From: Tupaia tana
Lineage: Eukaryota; Chordata; Mammalia; Scandentia; Tupaiidae
Direction of reading: 5' to 3'
Length of the DNA stretch: 64,000 bases
NCBI GenBank assembly: GCA_026018925.1
Contig: JAKSZU010000013.1
Coordinates: forward strand, 78,171,791-78,235,790
Notes under the pieces: model-generated
The model's input: the letters and a program-made list of their open reading frames with translations, nothing else
The model's database searches: none
Told to the model about the DNA's origin: nothing
Shown here: positions 10,323 to 19,963 of the stretch, piece after piece
How the letters are laid out: each line of letters opens with the position of its first letter
Position numbering within the stretch: position 1 is the stretch's first letter
Position numbers and translations under genes: made by a program

Positions 10323-10613
10323 TTTTCTTTTTTTTTCTTTTTTTCTTTCTTTTTTTTTTTTTTGAGAGGTTTTCGCTATAGGGCACGTGCGCTCGCCAGA
10401 CAGACAGAGAGAGACAGAGAGACAGAAAGGGAGAAATCACCCCCCGGGGGGGATGGCCACGCCGCAGTCCCTTCTCCTCCATTCTCCTCTTGGGATCTTG
10501 GGCACGCATGCACATGCACCCGGCGTGAGTTTTAAGCCACTGGGTTCGGGACGCGAACCGCGGTCGACTACGTGGGAGTCCAGCGACATAGCCATTATGC
10601 TAACTGCTGGTCC
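10323..10613 (-). mobile_element. Antisense type L SINE at an L1 deletion
   Basis: Young copy with a long interrupted poly-T tail and the inverted B box GGACGCGAACCGCGG. I see no TSD: the left flank GTGTAGACACG and right flank TCTATAGTAAG come from L1 positions about 0.85 kb apart. Confidence 0.85.
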
Positions 10614-11302
10614 CTCTATAGTAAGTCTTGAAAGCAGTTACTGGGAGTCTCTCAGTTTTATTCTTTGTTTTGTTTTTAAAATTGCTTTGTCTATTCTTGG
10701 TCCTTTGCGTTTTCATATGATTTTGGAGTGAACTCATTAATTTATACAAAAAGCCTCCTGTTAATTTTATTAGGATTGCAGTTAATCTATATATCAGTTA
10801 TATATCAACTGGGGAGAAGTGAGATCTTAGCAATATAGGATCTTCCAATACATGAGCATTATTATATTATATACCTCCATTTATTTAGATCTTTTAAAAT
10901 TTCTCTCAGCAGTGTTTTGTAGTTTTCAGTGTAGAGGACTTCAATGTCTTTTAAATTTATTCCTAAGTATTTTATATATTTTTGATGCTATTATAAATGG
11001 AATTGAAGAAATTAGCTTCTGATTGTTTTGCTACTAACATACAAGAATATGATTTATGTATACATTAACCTCGTATTATTTATTAGTTCTAGTGGTTTTG
11101 TAGATTCTTTTGAGATTTGTATCACTTGCAAATAGAGACAGTTTTATTTCTTCTCTTCTGATCTGTACTCTTGTTTTTCTTTTTCTTGCGATGACTAACA
11201 CTGATAGTACATCACTGTAATTTATTGGGACTCATTTTACAGCTCAGCATATGGTTTGTCTCAGTGAATATACCACATGCACTTGAAAAGAATATATATT
11301 CT

Positions 11303-11547
11303 GGGGCCAGCAGGTAGTGTAATGGTTAAGGCACTGGACTCTGATGTGGTTGACTATGGTTCGAGTCCTGGACCTGGAAGCTTGAAACTCATGCTGGGCA
11401 CGTGTGCATGCATGCCCCAAATCCTGAGAGGACAATGGAGGAGAAGGGATTGCAGCACAGCCATCTTCCCCCCAGGGGTGATTTCTCGCTTTCTGTCTCT
11501 CTCTGGTGAGCACATATGCCCTATAGCAAAAAAAATCCTTCTCAAAA
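11303..11547 (+). mobile_element. Sense type L SINE
   Basis: GGGGCCAGCAGGTAGTGTAATGG head, B box GGTTCGAGTCCTGG, CCCCCCAGGGGTGATT, and ATAGCAAAAAAAATCC tail. The flanks are AAGAATATATATTCT and AAGAATGTATATTCT. Confidence 0.85.
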
Positions 11548-11615
11548 AAAGAATGTATATTCTATAGGTTCAAGGTGATTGCTGGTGTTATTCAGATTAT
11601 CTATGTCTCCACTGA

Positions 11616-12027
11616 TTTTTTTTTTTTTTTTTTTTTTTTTCGTCTAGACTTAGCTAAGGTATATATTGGAGCTGGCTTATACTGTTCTATTAGAGTTCAG
11701 TTGTGTGCATCTCTTTGTCATTCCATGCAGCAGCCTGAGATTGACTGTAATGGGAGTATTTATGCCATGGAAATGGTCAAATTACAAATAGTGCTTTCTT
11801 TTGCCCCAACCCCATCCTGATAGTTTGTTCAGTACTAAAAGGTTTTTCAAGATTAATTCCAAATCATGCTTGGAACATGAAACTTTCAAATCATTTGTGA
11901 AAAGTGTTGTATAGCTGAATACATTTTAGAGATGTTGTACATAGAAACATAGTCTTTGTGATAGAGTTACAATATATATGAACATTCTAAAATCTCCAGT
12001 AGTTTATTCTGTAAAGAAAGATACTTA
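11616..12027 (+). other. TMEM38B: Intron 4: poly-T tract and unique sequence
   Basis: A poly-T run at about 11616-11640 is followed by unique-looking DNA. The small ORF across 11575-11820 is built on the poly-T run and has no other support. Confidence 0.45.
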
Positions 12028-12188
12028 GGGGCCAGCGGTGGCATGGTGGTTAAAGCGCTGGACTCCCACATGGCCTACCATGGTTCAAGTCCTGGACCTG
12101 GTGGCTTGCTTTCTCAATTTCATTCTCTCTCTGGTGAGTGCATGTGCCCTATAGCAAATTAAAAATTAACAATAATAAATTAAATATA
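12028..12188 (+). mobile_element. Sense type S SINE upstream of exon 5
   Basis: GGGGCCAGCGGTGGCATGG, TGGTTAAAGCGCTGGACTCCC, B box GGTTCAAGTCCTGG, a shortened body and the type L tail unit CCCTATAGCAAATTAAAAA. It looks like an S/L hybrid. Confidence 0.8.
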
Positions 12189-12379
12189 TAATTCTTTAAC
12201 AAAAGATATTTGACTTTGTATAACTGCATTTCCTTACCTTTATAAGTATATTTGCAAAACTCATTTTTGTGTTACTTTTATTAATAGCTCATTAAATTAG
12301 TGTTTAATAAAACACTCTTTGCAAAGAAAGATAGAGATCATGTCAGTACTCACTGACTTAAAATGTGTTTCATTTTCAG

Positions 12380-12497
12380 CCCTTCTAAGATAACCCTATT
12401 GGGGTCAGTTATCTTCACATTCCAGCACTCGAAATATCTGGCAATATCAAAGCATAATCTTATGTTCCTGTATACTGTCTTCCTTGTAACCACAAAG
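12380..12497 (+). CDS. TMEM38B: TMEM38B exon 5 (residues 181-220)
   Basis: The exon follows TTTCATTTTCAG and ends AAG|GTAAGA. It supplies the last base of Tyr181 and encodes PSKITLLGSVIFTFQHSKYL then AISKHNLMFLYTVFLVTTK. That gives two hydrophobic helices (around residues 186-196 and 207-218) separated by a short basic turn, matching the sixth and seventh membrane segments of TRIC channels. Compared with human TRIC-B the changes are conservative (Ala183Ser, Val185Ile, Thr198Ser, Gln199Lys, His200Tyr and a few in the last helix). The exon ends in phase 0 before Ile221. An older short SINE lies about 190 bp upstream in intron 4. Confidence 0.96.
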
Positions 12498-13000
12498 GTA
12501 AGAGTTTTAATTACCAGTATTCAATATTAGAAGTGTTGTATAACCATTCTCCTTTCATAAAATCCTGCTACTAGGCTAGTGAAAGAAACACTTATTTTTT
12601 AATGTCATTACAACGTAAAAAGTTGAATTTGGAGCATTTACTCAGTCCATCTATGACTTTCTGAATTATAGCTTTTCTGTGATTTCTCATTTGACTTATG
12701 CTGAGCTGAGGCTAGAAAACAGTTGTAGATAATGAAGTAATATATTGGAGGTCAGAGAGTAGTTGAAATAGCAAGACTGATCAGAGGCTACAAACCCAGT
12801 ATCGTCTCATTTGTGAAATGAGGTACTTGGGTGTTCTCTGAATTTTCTTCAAGCTCTAAAATGTCAAGATTTTTATTTAGACTATATTTGTGGTCAGCCT
12901 ATTTCTATTATTACTACCTGACTGGAAGTTTTATTCCTTTCTGAAGATACAAAGCAGTGAGGTGTAAGGTTATGGGCTTTAGAGATAGGCAGTCATGGGT
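12498..13000 (+). other. TMEM38B: Intron 5 start, unique-looking sequence
   Basis: No repeat or ORF recognised after the exon 5 donor. Confidence 0.4.
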
Positions 13001-13297
13001 TCTGTTTTGGTCTGCTTGCTACAGATGTAACAGAATACCACAGAATGAGTAATTTATAAACAGTAGAAGTTCATTTTGTTTATGGTTCTAGATTCTGGGA
13101 AGTCCAAGGTCATAGTACTGATATCTAGTGCATGCCTTATCCCATAACAAAAGGCAGAAAGTGAGAGTAAGCAGTGAGACAGATTTGAAAAAAGGGCTGA
13201 ATACCTGCCTTAATTAACCTACTCCTGTGATAATGGTATTAATCTATTCATTAGGGCAGAGTCTTCAAGACCTAATCACCTTTTAAAAGTTTTACCT
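13001..13297. repeat. Old interspersed repeat, probably LTR (MaLR-like) remnant
   Basis: TCTGTTTTGGTCTGCTTGCTACA, GAGTAATTTATAAACAGTAG, TATGGTTCTAG and CATTAGGGCAGAGTC...CCTAATCACC are phrases typical of old mammalian interspersed repeats. I cannot fix the family or orientation by eye. Confidence 0.45.
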
Positions 13298-13586
13298 TTT
13301 TTTTTTTTTTAAAGGTTTTTGCCATAGGGATGTGTGCCATCTCTGGAGGGACACAGAGAGAGACAGTAAGAGGAAAAGAAAGAAATCATCCCCTGCACCC
13401 CCTGCCCGGTGGGGAGTGGCTATGCTGCAATCTGTTCTCCTCCATTTTCCTCTCTGGATTTTGGACATGCAAGCACATATGCTGGCAAGATTTTCAAGCT
13501 GCCAGGTCTGAGACTTTAACCCCTGCTGGCCATGTGGGAATCCAGTGCCTTAGCCATGATGCCCGTGATGCCACCTGCTGACCCCA
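13298..13586 (-). mobile_element. Antisense type L SINE, diverged
   Basis: Poly-T, AAAGGTTTTTGCCATAGGG, CACAGAGAGAGACAG, an altered palindrome region, TTTTCAAGCTGCCAGGTCTG and a head ending CCACCTGCTGACCCC with an internal repeat GATGCCCGTGATGCC. Confidence 0.8.
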
Positions 13587-14355
13587 GTTCTTCTTTTTAA
13601 TCAACATATACTAGTGCCACATATTTATGAGGTACAGTGGGCTATTTTGATACATGTATACAGTATGTAATAAATCAGGGTAATTAGCATACCTATTACT
13701 TTAGATGTTTATCATCTCTTTGTAGTGAGACATAAGAAAATCTTTTTTAGCTAATTTGAGATATCCAGTATATTATTCACTATAGTCACTCTACTGTATA
13801 TTCGAGCACTAAAATTTTATTTCTACTGTCTAAGTGTAACTTTGTACGCATTATAGACCAACTTCTCTACATACTCCTCTCCCACTACTCTTCCTAGCCT
13901 CCAGTAAACATTTTCTACTCTTTACTTATGTAAGATGAACTTTTCTGGATTTGACTTATGAGTGAGATCATGTAGTACTTATCTTTTTGTATCTGGCTTA
14001 TTTGATTAATGTAATATCCTCCATACTCAACCATGTTGCCACAATGACAGGATTTTCTTTTTTTGTTTTTAAAGAATTAATTATTTTATTTAATTTCATT
14101 TGTTTTTATTATTATTTTTTATTTTGACCAAACAGAGAGAGAGAGAAAGGGAAAGTGAGAAAGCAAGTTGCCAAGTCCAAGACTCAAGTCATGGTCAGCC
14201 ATATGAGTTTCCAGTGCCCTAACCTCCAATCACCTGCTAGCCCCTGGAATTTTATTCTTTCTTTTTTTTTTGGCTAAATGTTACTCTTCTTTTTGTATAT
14301 ATACCATATTTGCTTTATCCATTCCTTATTTCTGTGTCCATTGTTGATAGACAAT
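13587..14355 (-). repeat. Antisense L1 3' UTR remnant
   Basis: GAGGTACAGTGGGCTATTTTGATACATG, GTAATAAATCAGGGTAATTAGCATA and TTCACTATAGTCACTCTAC are landmarks of the 3' UTR of L1MA/L1MB-age elements read antisense. It is interrupted by a SINE at 14058-14245. Confidence 0.75.
14058..14245 (-). mobile_element. Antisense type S SINE
   Basis: Inverted AT tail, TTTTGACCAAACAGAGAG, purine run and head ending CACCTGCTAGCCCC. Confidence 0.75.
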
Positions 14356-14398
14356 CAGGGAATCCAGTGCCTTAACCACCATGCCACCTGCTAGTCCC
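14354..14398 (-). mobile_element. Antisense SINE head fragment
   Basis: Only the 5' head remains: GGAATCCAGTGCCTTAACCA followed by CCATGCCACCTGCTAGTCCC. The rest was lost or never copied. Confidence 0.6.
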
Positions 14399-14627
14399 CC
14401 ATGTTTGTTTTTCATTTTCATTCTTTTTTATTATTTGTTCTTAGATATTGAGATTATATTAGGTTTGCAGATTAACTTGGGGAGGCAGTTATATTACATA
14501 GGGAGAAAAGCGAAGAATTAGGAAAGAGCAAGGACAGATATAGGAAGTTCTCTAAAGCTTAAAAAAGGAAGATCTAGAATAAGAAACTGAAAAGGAGTGA
14601 TTGATAAACGTAGAAAACCCAAAGGTG

Positions 14628-14923
14628 GGTTTTTTTCTTTCTTTTTAAAATTTGCTAGAGTGTGTGTTCACTCACCGGGGGGGGGGGGGGGTGGGGGGGG
14701 TGGGAGAGAGAAAGAGAGATGGCGGGGGGAGAGGGAGAGAGAAAAAGCACACCTCACGAGGGCATGGTCATGCCATGATCCTTCTCCTTCTCTTCTTTTG
14801 AAAATTTGGACATGCATGGACACATGCTGGCCTATTTTTCAAGCTGCCAGATCTGGGACTCTAACTACACAGTTGGCCATGTGGGTTCCAGCCAGCTTAA
14901 CCACTATGCCACGGGCTGGCCCC
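14628..14923 (-). mobile_element. Antisense type C SINE with a G-run
   Basis: AAATTTGCTAGAGTGTGTG is followed by long G runs at about 14678-14703, then GAGAGAGAAAAAGCACACC and a head ending CCACGGGCTGGCCCC. The small ORF over it is a by-product of the repeat. Confidence 0.75.
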
Positions 14924-15129
14924 ATGGAGATGTTTTTAATGATGGTCTGCTCAGTTATGCTGAGTGCTATTGAGGGGCATATTTAGATAATGTGTTGTGG
15001 AATACATGAATAAGAGATACTGTCATTAAACACATTTGAGGATACAGATGGTCATATGCACTTTGAGTAAGACTCAAATCCTGTCATCAAGATGATATTG
15101 CCTAAAATATAGGTACACTCTCTCTCTCT
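14924..15129 (+). other. TMEM38B: Intron 5, short unique stretch
   Basis: About 200 bp between SINEs; nothing recognised. Confidence 0.4.
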
Positions 15130-15704
15130 CTTTTTTTTTAATAAAGATTTTGCTATAAGGGCACATGCACTTACCAGAAAGAGAGAGGGAAAGACAGAGA
15201 CGGGGAGAGAAATGCACACACAGTGAGAGGGAAAGTGAAAAATCACTCCTGGGGAGATGGCCATGTCACAGTGCCTTCTTCCGTATTCTTCTCCTGGGAT
15301 TTGGGGTATGCATGCGCACATACCCGGTGTGATTTTTTTTTTTTTCCTTTTTTTGGAGAGGTTTTTGCTATAGGGCGCGTGCGCTCGCCAGACAGACAGA
15401 GAGAGACAGAGAGATAGAAAGCAGGAAATCACCCCCCAGGGGGGATGGCCACGCCACAATCCCTTCTCCTCCATTCTCCTCTTGGGATCTTGGGCACGCA
15501 CGCACACGCGCCCGGCGTGAGTTTAAGCCGCCGGGTCCGGGACTCGAACCGCGGTCGACTACGTGGGAGTCCAGCGACATAGCCATTATGCTAACTGCTG
15601 GTCCCACCCGGTGTGATTTTTAAGCCACTGGGTCTGGGACTCGAACTGTGGCCAGCCATGTGGGAATCCAGCGCCTGAGCCACTAAACATCACCTGCTAG
15701 CCCC
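15130..15704 (-). mobile_element. Antisense SINE split by a young SINE (15130-15337 and 15622-15704)
   Basis: Older type L-like copy with GATTTTGCTATAAGGGC and ATCACTCCTGGGGAGATGG on the left and the head AAGCCACTGGGTCTGGGACTCG on the right. The break repeats ACCCGGTGTGATTTTT exactly. Confidence 0.85.
15338..15605 (-). mobile_element. Antisense type L SINE, young, nested
   Basis: Almost consensus-like: GGGCGCGTGCGCTCGCCAG, CCCCCCAGGGGGGATGG and CGGGACTCGAACCGCGG. A 16-bp exact TSD, ACCCGGTGTGATTTTT, lies at 15322-15337 and 15606-15621. Confidence 0.95.
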
Positions 15705-15735
15705 TATACACTTTATTTTTTATTTACTTATTTAC

Positions 15736-16006
15736 TTTTTTTTTTGTTTTTTTTTGAGAGGTTTTCGATCTAGGGAGCATGCGCTCACCAAACAGACAGA
15801 GAGAGACAGAGAAACAGAAAGCGAGAAATCACCCCCCAGGGGAGATGATCATGCCTCAATCCCTTCTCCTCCATTCTCCTCTCAGGATCTTGGGCACACA
15901 CGCACACGCGCCCGGCTTGAGTTTTAAGTCACTGGGTCCGGAACACGAACTGCGGTCGACTACGTGGGAGTCCAGCGACATAGCCATTACACTAACTGCT
16001 GGTTCC
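15736..16006 (-). mobile_element. Antisense type L SINE (GGAACC subfamily)
   Basis: Intact structure with ATTTCTCGCT-inverted body and the head ending CTAACTGCTGGTTCCC. GCCCCTATACACTTTATTT occurs before it (15702-15720) and after it (16011-16029). Confidence 0.9.
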
Positions 16007-16037
16007 CTGGCCCCTATACACTTTATTTATTTTTATA

Positions 16038-16219
16038 TTTTTAAAAAATGCTTATTTTATTTAACTTTATTTATTATTATTATTATTATTTTCCAGTTTG
16101 ATCAGAGAGAAACAAAAAGAGGGAAAGTGAGAAAACAAGCCACCAGGCCCGAGACTTGAACCACGGTTGGCCATGTGGGAGTTTAGAGCCTTTAACCACC
16201 ATGCCACCTGTTTGGCACC
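16038..16219 (-). mobile_element. Antisense type S SINE
   Basis: Inverted tail with (TTA)n, CAGTTTGATCAGAGAG, AAAACAAGCCACCAGGCCCG and a head ending CCACCTGTTTGGCACC. The right flank CTGTATACTTTACTTTT resembles the CTATACACTTTATTT sites of the neighbouring insertions. Confidence 0.8.
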
Positions 16220-16840
16220 TCTGTATACTTTACTTTTAAACTTTATGATAATAGGGATTAAGTTTGCATTATTAATCAATGTATCCCTAGCATTGTATCT
16301 GGTGCATGTAATCAATTTTTAATATGTATTTCTTGACTGATTATTAAATAAATAAAATACTTTCATAGGTCTCTCAGTATTTAATTCCATCACACTTAGT
16401 CATCTAAGGATACACACCATAAAGAAACCATTCATTTCCCCTTTGCTTTGAAAAGTATATTTATAAAAATGCAAATCCTAAGATTTTAATTTCTTTGAGC
16501 CATTCAGGTTGATAATTATTGATGTCTAAGTCATTACATTACCTATGGAGAAAACAGAGTGACTAGAAAACCTAGTTTATACCCCATGTTCCTTTAGGGG
16601 TTCATTGTAGGGCATGGTGACTTTTCATTGGAATACATTGATGAAGGTTTAATGACGTAGACATTTAAGTTACACTGCAAAGTATTATTTGAATTTGGGC
16701 AGATGGAGATAGTATGTTCTTGGTGTAGAGAAAGATTAATTATGCAGATTTTACATATATAGATATATTGCAGTTGTCTTTGCATTATTATATGTGAGAT
16801 AGATGTTATATTTATTCAGTCATTGTATTTTTCAAAAAAA
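16220..16840 (+). other. TMEM38B: Intron 5, unique-looking sequence
   Basis: AT-rich; nothing recognised. Confidence 0.4.
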
Positions 16841-16845
16841 CCTTT

Positions 16846-16873
16846 ATCTATCTAATCTATCTATCTATCTATT
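16846..16873 (+). repeat. TCTA tetranucleotide microsatellite
   Basis: TATCTATCTAATCTATCTATC and following units, about six repeats with one interruption, directly before a SINE head. Confidence 0.8.
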
Positions 16874-16879
16874 TCTTTG

Positions 16880-16971
16880 TTGTGATTTTCAAGCTACTGG
16901 GTCCAGGACTCAAACCATGGTTGGCTATGTGGGAATCCAGCACCTCAACCACCATGCCACCTGCTGGCTCC
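16880..16971 (-). mobile_element. Antisense SINE head fragment
   Basis: TTGTGATTTTCAAGCTACTGG, then B box and head ending CCACCTGCTGGCTCC; the body and tail are missing, and a TCTA microsatellite takes their place. Confidence 0.75.
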
Positions 16972-16989
16972 CAATTCATTATACTCTTA

Positions 16990-17461
16990 TTATTTTTTAA
17001 AAAGAATTATTTATTTAGGGACCAGCAGTTAGCTTAATGGCTATGTCGCTGAACGCCCATGTAGTCGACCGTGGTTCGAGTCCTGGACTCAGTGGCTAAA
17101 ACTCACGCCGGGTGCATGTGCGTGTGTGCCCAAGATCCCGAGAGGAGAATGGAGGAGAAGGGATTGCGGCATGGCCATCCCCCCTCGGGGGTGATTTCTC
17201 ACTTTCTATCTCTCTGTCTCTGTTTGTCTTTCTGGCGAGCACACGCAACCTATAGCAAAAACCTCTCCAAAAAAAAAGGAATTATTTATTTAATTTTATT
17301 ATTATTATTTTAATTTGCTGTAGGGCACATATGCTCATCAGCGAGAGACAGAGAGAAAGAGAAAGTGAAAGTGAAAAAGGAAGTTGCCAGGTCCAGGACT
17401 TGAACCACGGTTGGCCATGTTGGAGTCCAGTGCCTTAACCTCCACATCACCTGCTGGCCCC
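16990..17461 (-). mobile_element. Antisense type S SINE split by a sense type L SINE
   Basis: The tail end lies at about 16990-17017 and the rest at 17279-17461, with TTTAATTTGCTGTAGGGC and a head ending CACCTGCTGGCCCC. CAATTCATTATACTCTTA occurs before (16971-16988) and after (17461-17478) as the TSD of the whole nest. Confidence 0.85.
17018..17278 (+). mobile_element. Sense type L SINE nested in an antisense SINE tail
   Basis: GGGACCAGCAGTTAGCTTAATGG, B box GGTTCGAGTCCTGG, CCCCCCTCGGGGGTGATT and CCTATAGCAAAAACCTCTCC. GAATTATTTATTTA flanks it on both sides. Confidence 0.9.
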
Positions 17462-17606
17462 CAATTCATTATACTCTTAATACTAGGCATTATAAAGACT
17501 ATAAAGTACATAAATATCACTTGTGCCCTGAAAGAACTTAGATTTTGTATCACATTTTTCTGGACATTTTGAAATGATGTAACTAGGGATATTATGTAAA
17601 GCAGTG

Positions 17607-17850
17607 GAGGCCAGCCCATGGTGGCTGGATCCCACATGGCCATCTGCATAGTTTGAGTCCTGGACCTGACAGCTTGAGAGCACCAGCTGCATGTGCATGC
17701 ATCCCCAACATTTTGAAAGGAGGGAGAAATGGAGAAGGGATTGTGGTGTGATCATTTCTATTGTGAGGGGTGGGGAGTGCATTCTCAGTTTCTCCTTTTG
17801 TGTGTCTCTAGTGAGTGTATATACATTCTGGAAAAATTAATAATAATAAG
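17607..17850 (+). mobile_element. Sense type C SINE
   Basis: GGAGGCCAGCCCATGGTGGC, GTTTGAGTCCTGGACC, and a body with AACATTTTGAAAGGAGG and a weakly conserved tail. Confidence 0.65.
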
Positions 17851-17851
17851 A

Positions 17852-18094
17852 GGGCCAACCAGCCAGCTAGTGACATGATGGTTAAGGCGACTAGATACCC
17901 CATTGCCAGGTTTGTACTTCAAGTCCCAGACTGGCAGCTTGAAAAATACACTGAGCACATGTACCTGCATGCCCCAAATCCCAGGACAGATATGGAAGAG
18001 AGAGGATTGTGATTTCTCCTTTCCTTCTCTTTCTGTGTCTCTCACCAGTGACTACACACACCTTATAGCAAAAACTAAAAAAAAAAAAAAAAAG
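17852..18094 (+). mobile_element. Sense type C/L SINE, diverged
   Basis: GGGCCAACCAGCCAGCTAGTG, ATGGTTAAGGCGACTAG, CTTCAAGTCCCAGAC, and CTTATAGCAAAAACTAAAAA tail. It lies head-to-tail with the preceding SINE. Confidence 0.75.
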
Positions 18095-18704
18095 AAATGT
18101 GACAATGTTGTAAACAATGAATTTATCTAAATTAACTTGTATTTTAGGATATGTTGAAAAATACCAGTTATCTTAGGACTTCTACTTTTCTTTTGCTTCC
18201 TTCTTAAGCAAGAGACCATGAAAGCAAATGTTATTTAATTTAGGAAGTATGCTTTTTCTTTCAATATTTTGCTATATAAGGAGACAATTTTATATTTTAT
18301 TTGTAAAGAATAAGGATTTTTTTCTATTTGTCACAATTATATTTCTGTTACCTTGCTAAATCAAGGCCTCATAAGAGGCTGAATTCACAAAAGTCTGTCC
18401 TTGAACCTTGTAAGTCTATCTCAGCAGTAATTTCTAATGCCAGCAATACTTCTTAGCTGAGTGATGAGTCTGTTGGGAGTGGAGATTCTATTAAAACATT
18501 CGACTTTGAAAAATACTTATTATAGTTCATGTTCTCAGGAAATAATTTAAACCTTGACACTTTTCTCTTGGATTTTGTAAAAAGTCATTGCTCTTTTCCT
18601 GACAGTGGACCATTGTTTTTGGTCTGAATTCTTTTTTTATTAGCAGTCCATTAATTTAAGCTATATGGCCAAGATAACTATGTTAGTATATCTCATTGTT
18701 TGTA
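18095..18704 (+). other. TMEM38B: Intron 5, unique-looking sequence
   Basis: About 600 bp with no recognised repeat. Confidence 0.4.
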
Positions 18705-18965
18705 ATTTTTTTTAAGAGAGCCATTTTTGCTGTAGGGCATGTGCATTCATCAGAGAGACAGAGACAGACAGAGGGACAGAAAGCAAGAAGTCACCCCTTC
18801 TAGGGTAATGGCCATGCTCCAATCCCTTCTCCGCCATTCTCCTCTCAGGATGGGCATGCGTGCACACACGCCCAGCGTGAGCTTAAGCTGCAGAGTCTGG
18901 GACTTGAATTGCGATTGACTACATGGAAGTCCAGTGATGTAATCATTATGCCATCTGCTGGTCCC
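18705..18965 (-). mobile_element. Antisense type L SINE
   Basis: TTTTTGCTGTAGGGCATGTGC, GAGACAGAGACAGACAG, CACCCCTTCTAGGGTAATGG (degraded palindrome), and the head ending GCCATCTGCTGGTCCC. Confidence 0.85.
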
Positions 18966-19002
18966 TCAGTGTTTCTAATTCTAAAGAATTAGTATTTTTG
19001 TT

Positions 19003-19244
19003 AATTTTTTTTTTTTTTTGCCATAGCTCACCGGAGAGAGAGACACAGAGAGGGAAAGTGAGAAATCACCTTCTACAAGGAGATGGCCATGCTAGAATTC
19101 CTTCTCCTCCATTCTCCTCTTGGAATTTTGGGCAAGCATGCACACATACCTGGCATGAGTTTCAAACTGCCGGGTCCAGGACTTGAACTGTGGTCACCCA
19201 TGTGGGAGTCTGGTGCCTTAGCCACCACACCAACTGCTGGCTCC
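19003..19244 (-). mobile_element. Antisense type L SINE, tail unit deleted
   Basis: The tail unit is cut to TGCCATAGCTCACCGG. Head ends CCAACTGCTGGCTCCC. TAAAGAAT repeats at both flanks. Confidence 0.85.
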
Positions 19245-19268
19245 CTAAAGAATAATTTAATACAAGAA

Positions 19269-19548
19269 TTTTTTTTTTTTTTTTTTTTTTTTTTTGAGAG
19301 GTTTTCGCTATAGGGTGTGTGCGCTCGCCAGACAGAGAGAGAGAGAGACATAGAGACAGAAAGCGAGAAATCACCCCCCGGGGGGATGGTCATGCTGCAA
19401 TCCCTTTTCCTCCATTCTCCTCTTGGGATCTTGGGCACACACGCACACGTGCCCGGCGTGAGTTTTAAGCCATCGGGTCCGGGATGCGAACCGCGGTCGA
19501 CTACGTGGGAGTCCAGCGACATAGCCATTACGCTAACTGCTGGTTCCC
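19269..19548 (-). mobile_element. Antisense type L SINE (young, GGAACC subfamily)
   Basis: Poly-T of about 26, TTTTCGCTATAGGGTGTGTG, CCCCCCGGGGGGATGG, and inverted B box GGATGCGAACCGCGG. Flanked by ACAAGAATTTTT and ACAAGAATGTTT. Confidence 0.9.
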
Positions 19549-19679
19549 ACAAGAATGTTTTTAGATCATACCCAGTAATGGCCTAAACTTGGAGATTAAC
19601 ATTGGACTCCTATCATTTTATATTCTCTTCAAGTTACCGCATTCATGTTCATGTGCTTTCCCCTCCCCCCTCCCTGCAC

Positions 19680-19862
19680 TATCGTGCTCATGTACTTGAA
19701 AGAGAGAGGATTGTATGCTGCAGTCCATTCTCCTCTTGGTGTTTTGGGCATGCACGCACACGTGCTTGCTGTGTTTTTCAAGCTGCTGAGTCTGAGATTT
19801 AAACAGCATAGTTGACCATGTGGGATCTAACTGCCTTAACCTCTGTATCCACTGTTGGCCTG
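19680..19862 (-). mobile_element. Antisense type C SINE
   Basis: GTGCTCATGTACTTGAAAGAG, GGTGTTTTGGGCATGCACG, TTTTTCAAGCTGCTGAGTCTG and a head ending CCACTGTTGGCC. Confidence 0.65.
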
Positions 19863-19869
19863 CCTTTAC

Positions 19870-19963
19870 TTTTATTTTTATTTTATTTATTTATTCTTAT
19901 TTTTTAAATTGACCAGAGAAAGAGAGTGAGAGTGAGAAAGGGAGAAAGCAAGCCACTAGGTCT
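19870..19963 (-). mobile_element. Antisense type S SINE, 5' part missing
   Basis: Inverted AT tail and TAAATTGACCAGAGAAAGAG to AAGCCACTAGGTC, then cut at the poly-T of the next SINE; its head is not found beyond it. Confidence 0.65.

Larger units (their letters stand above)
8838..11615 (-). repeat. Antisense L1 remnant, split by SINEs
   Basis: Pieces at about 8855-8968, 9971-10322, 10614-11302 and 11548-11615 read in order as an antisense L1: 3' UTR (AAGGTATACTCTATATTTAA), the 3' part of ORF2 (TAGCTATTGTGAATGAAG) and upstream ORF2 (TAGTAAGTCTTGAAAGCAG, TTGCAGTTAATCTATATATC). It is an L1M-age element without any open frame. About 0.85 kb is missing at the SINE at 10323-10613 when compared with the L1 at 28.4-31.8 kb. 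Confidence 0.8.

Noticed and set aside
15338-15605. SINE heads as tRNA genes
   Set aside because: The A and B boxes are fair, but no acceptor-stem pairing or proper anticodon arm is present, and each is fused to a SINE body with an A tail and TSD.
16846-16873. CRISPR-like or regulatory direct repeats at short tandem repeats
   Set aside because: The TCTA, TTTA, TA, ATC and CA runs are ordinary microsatellites without unique spacers; the window is mammalian.
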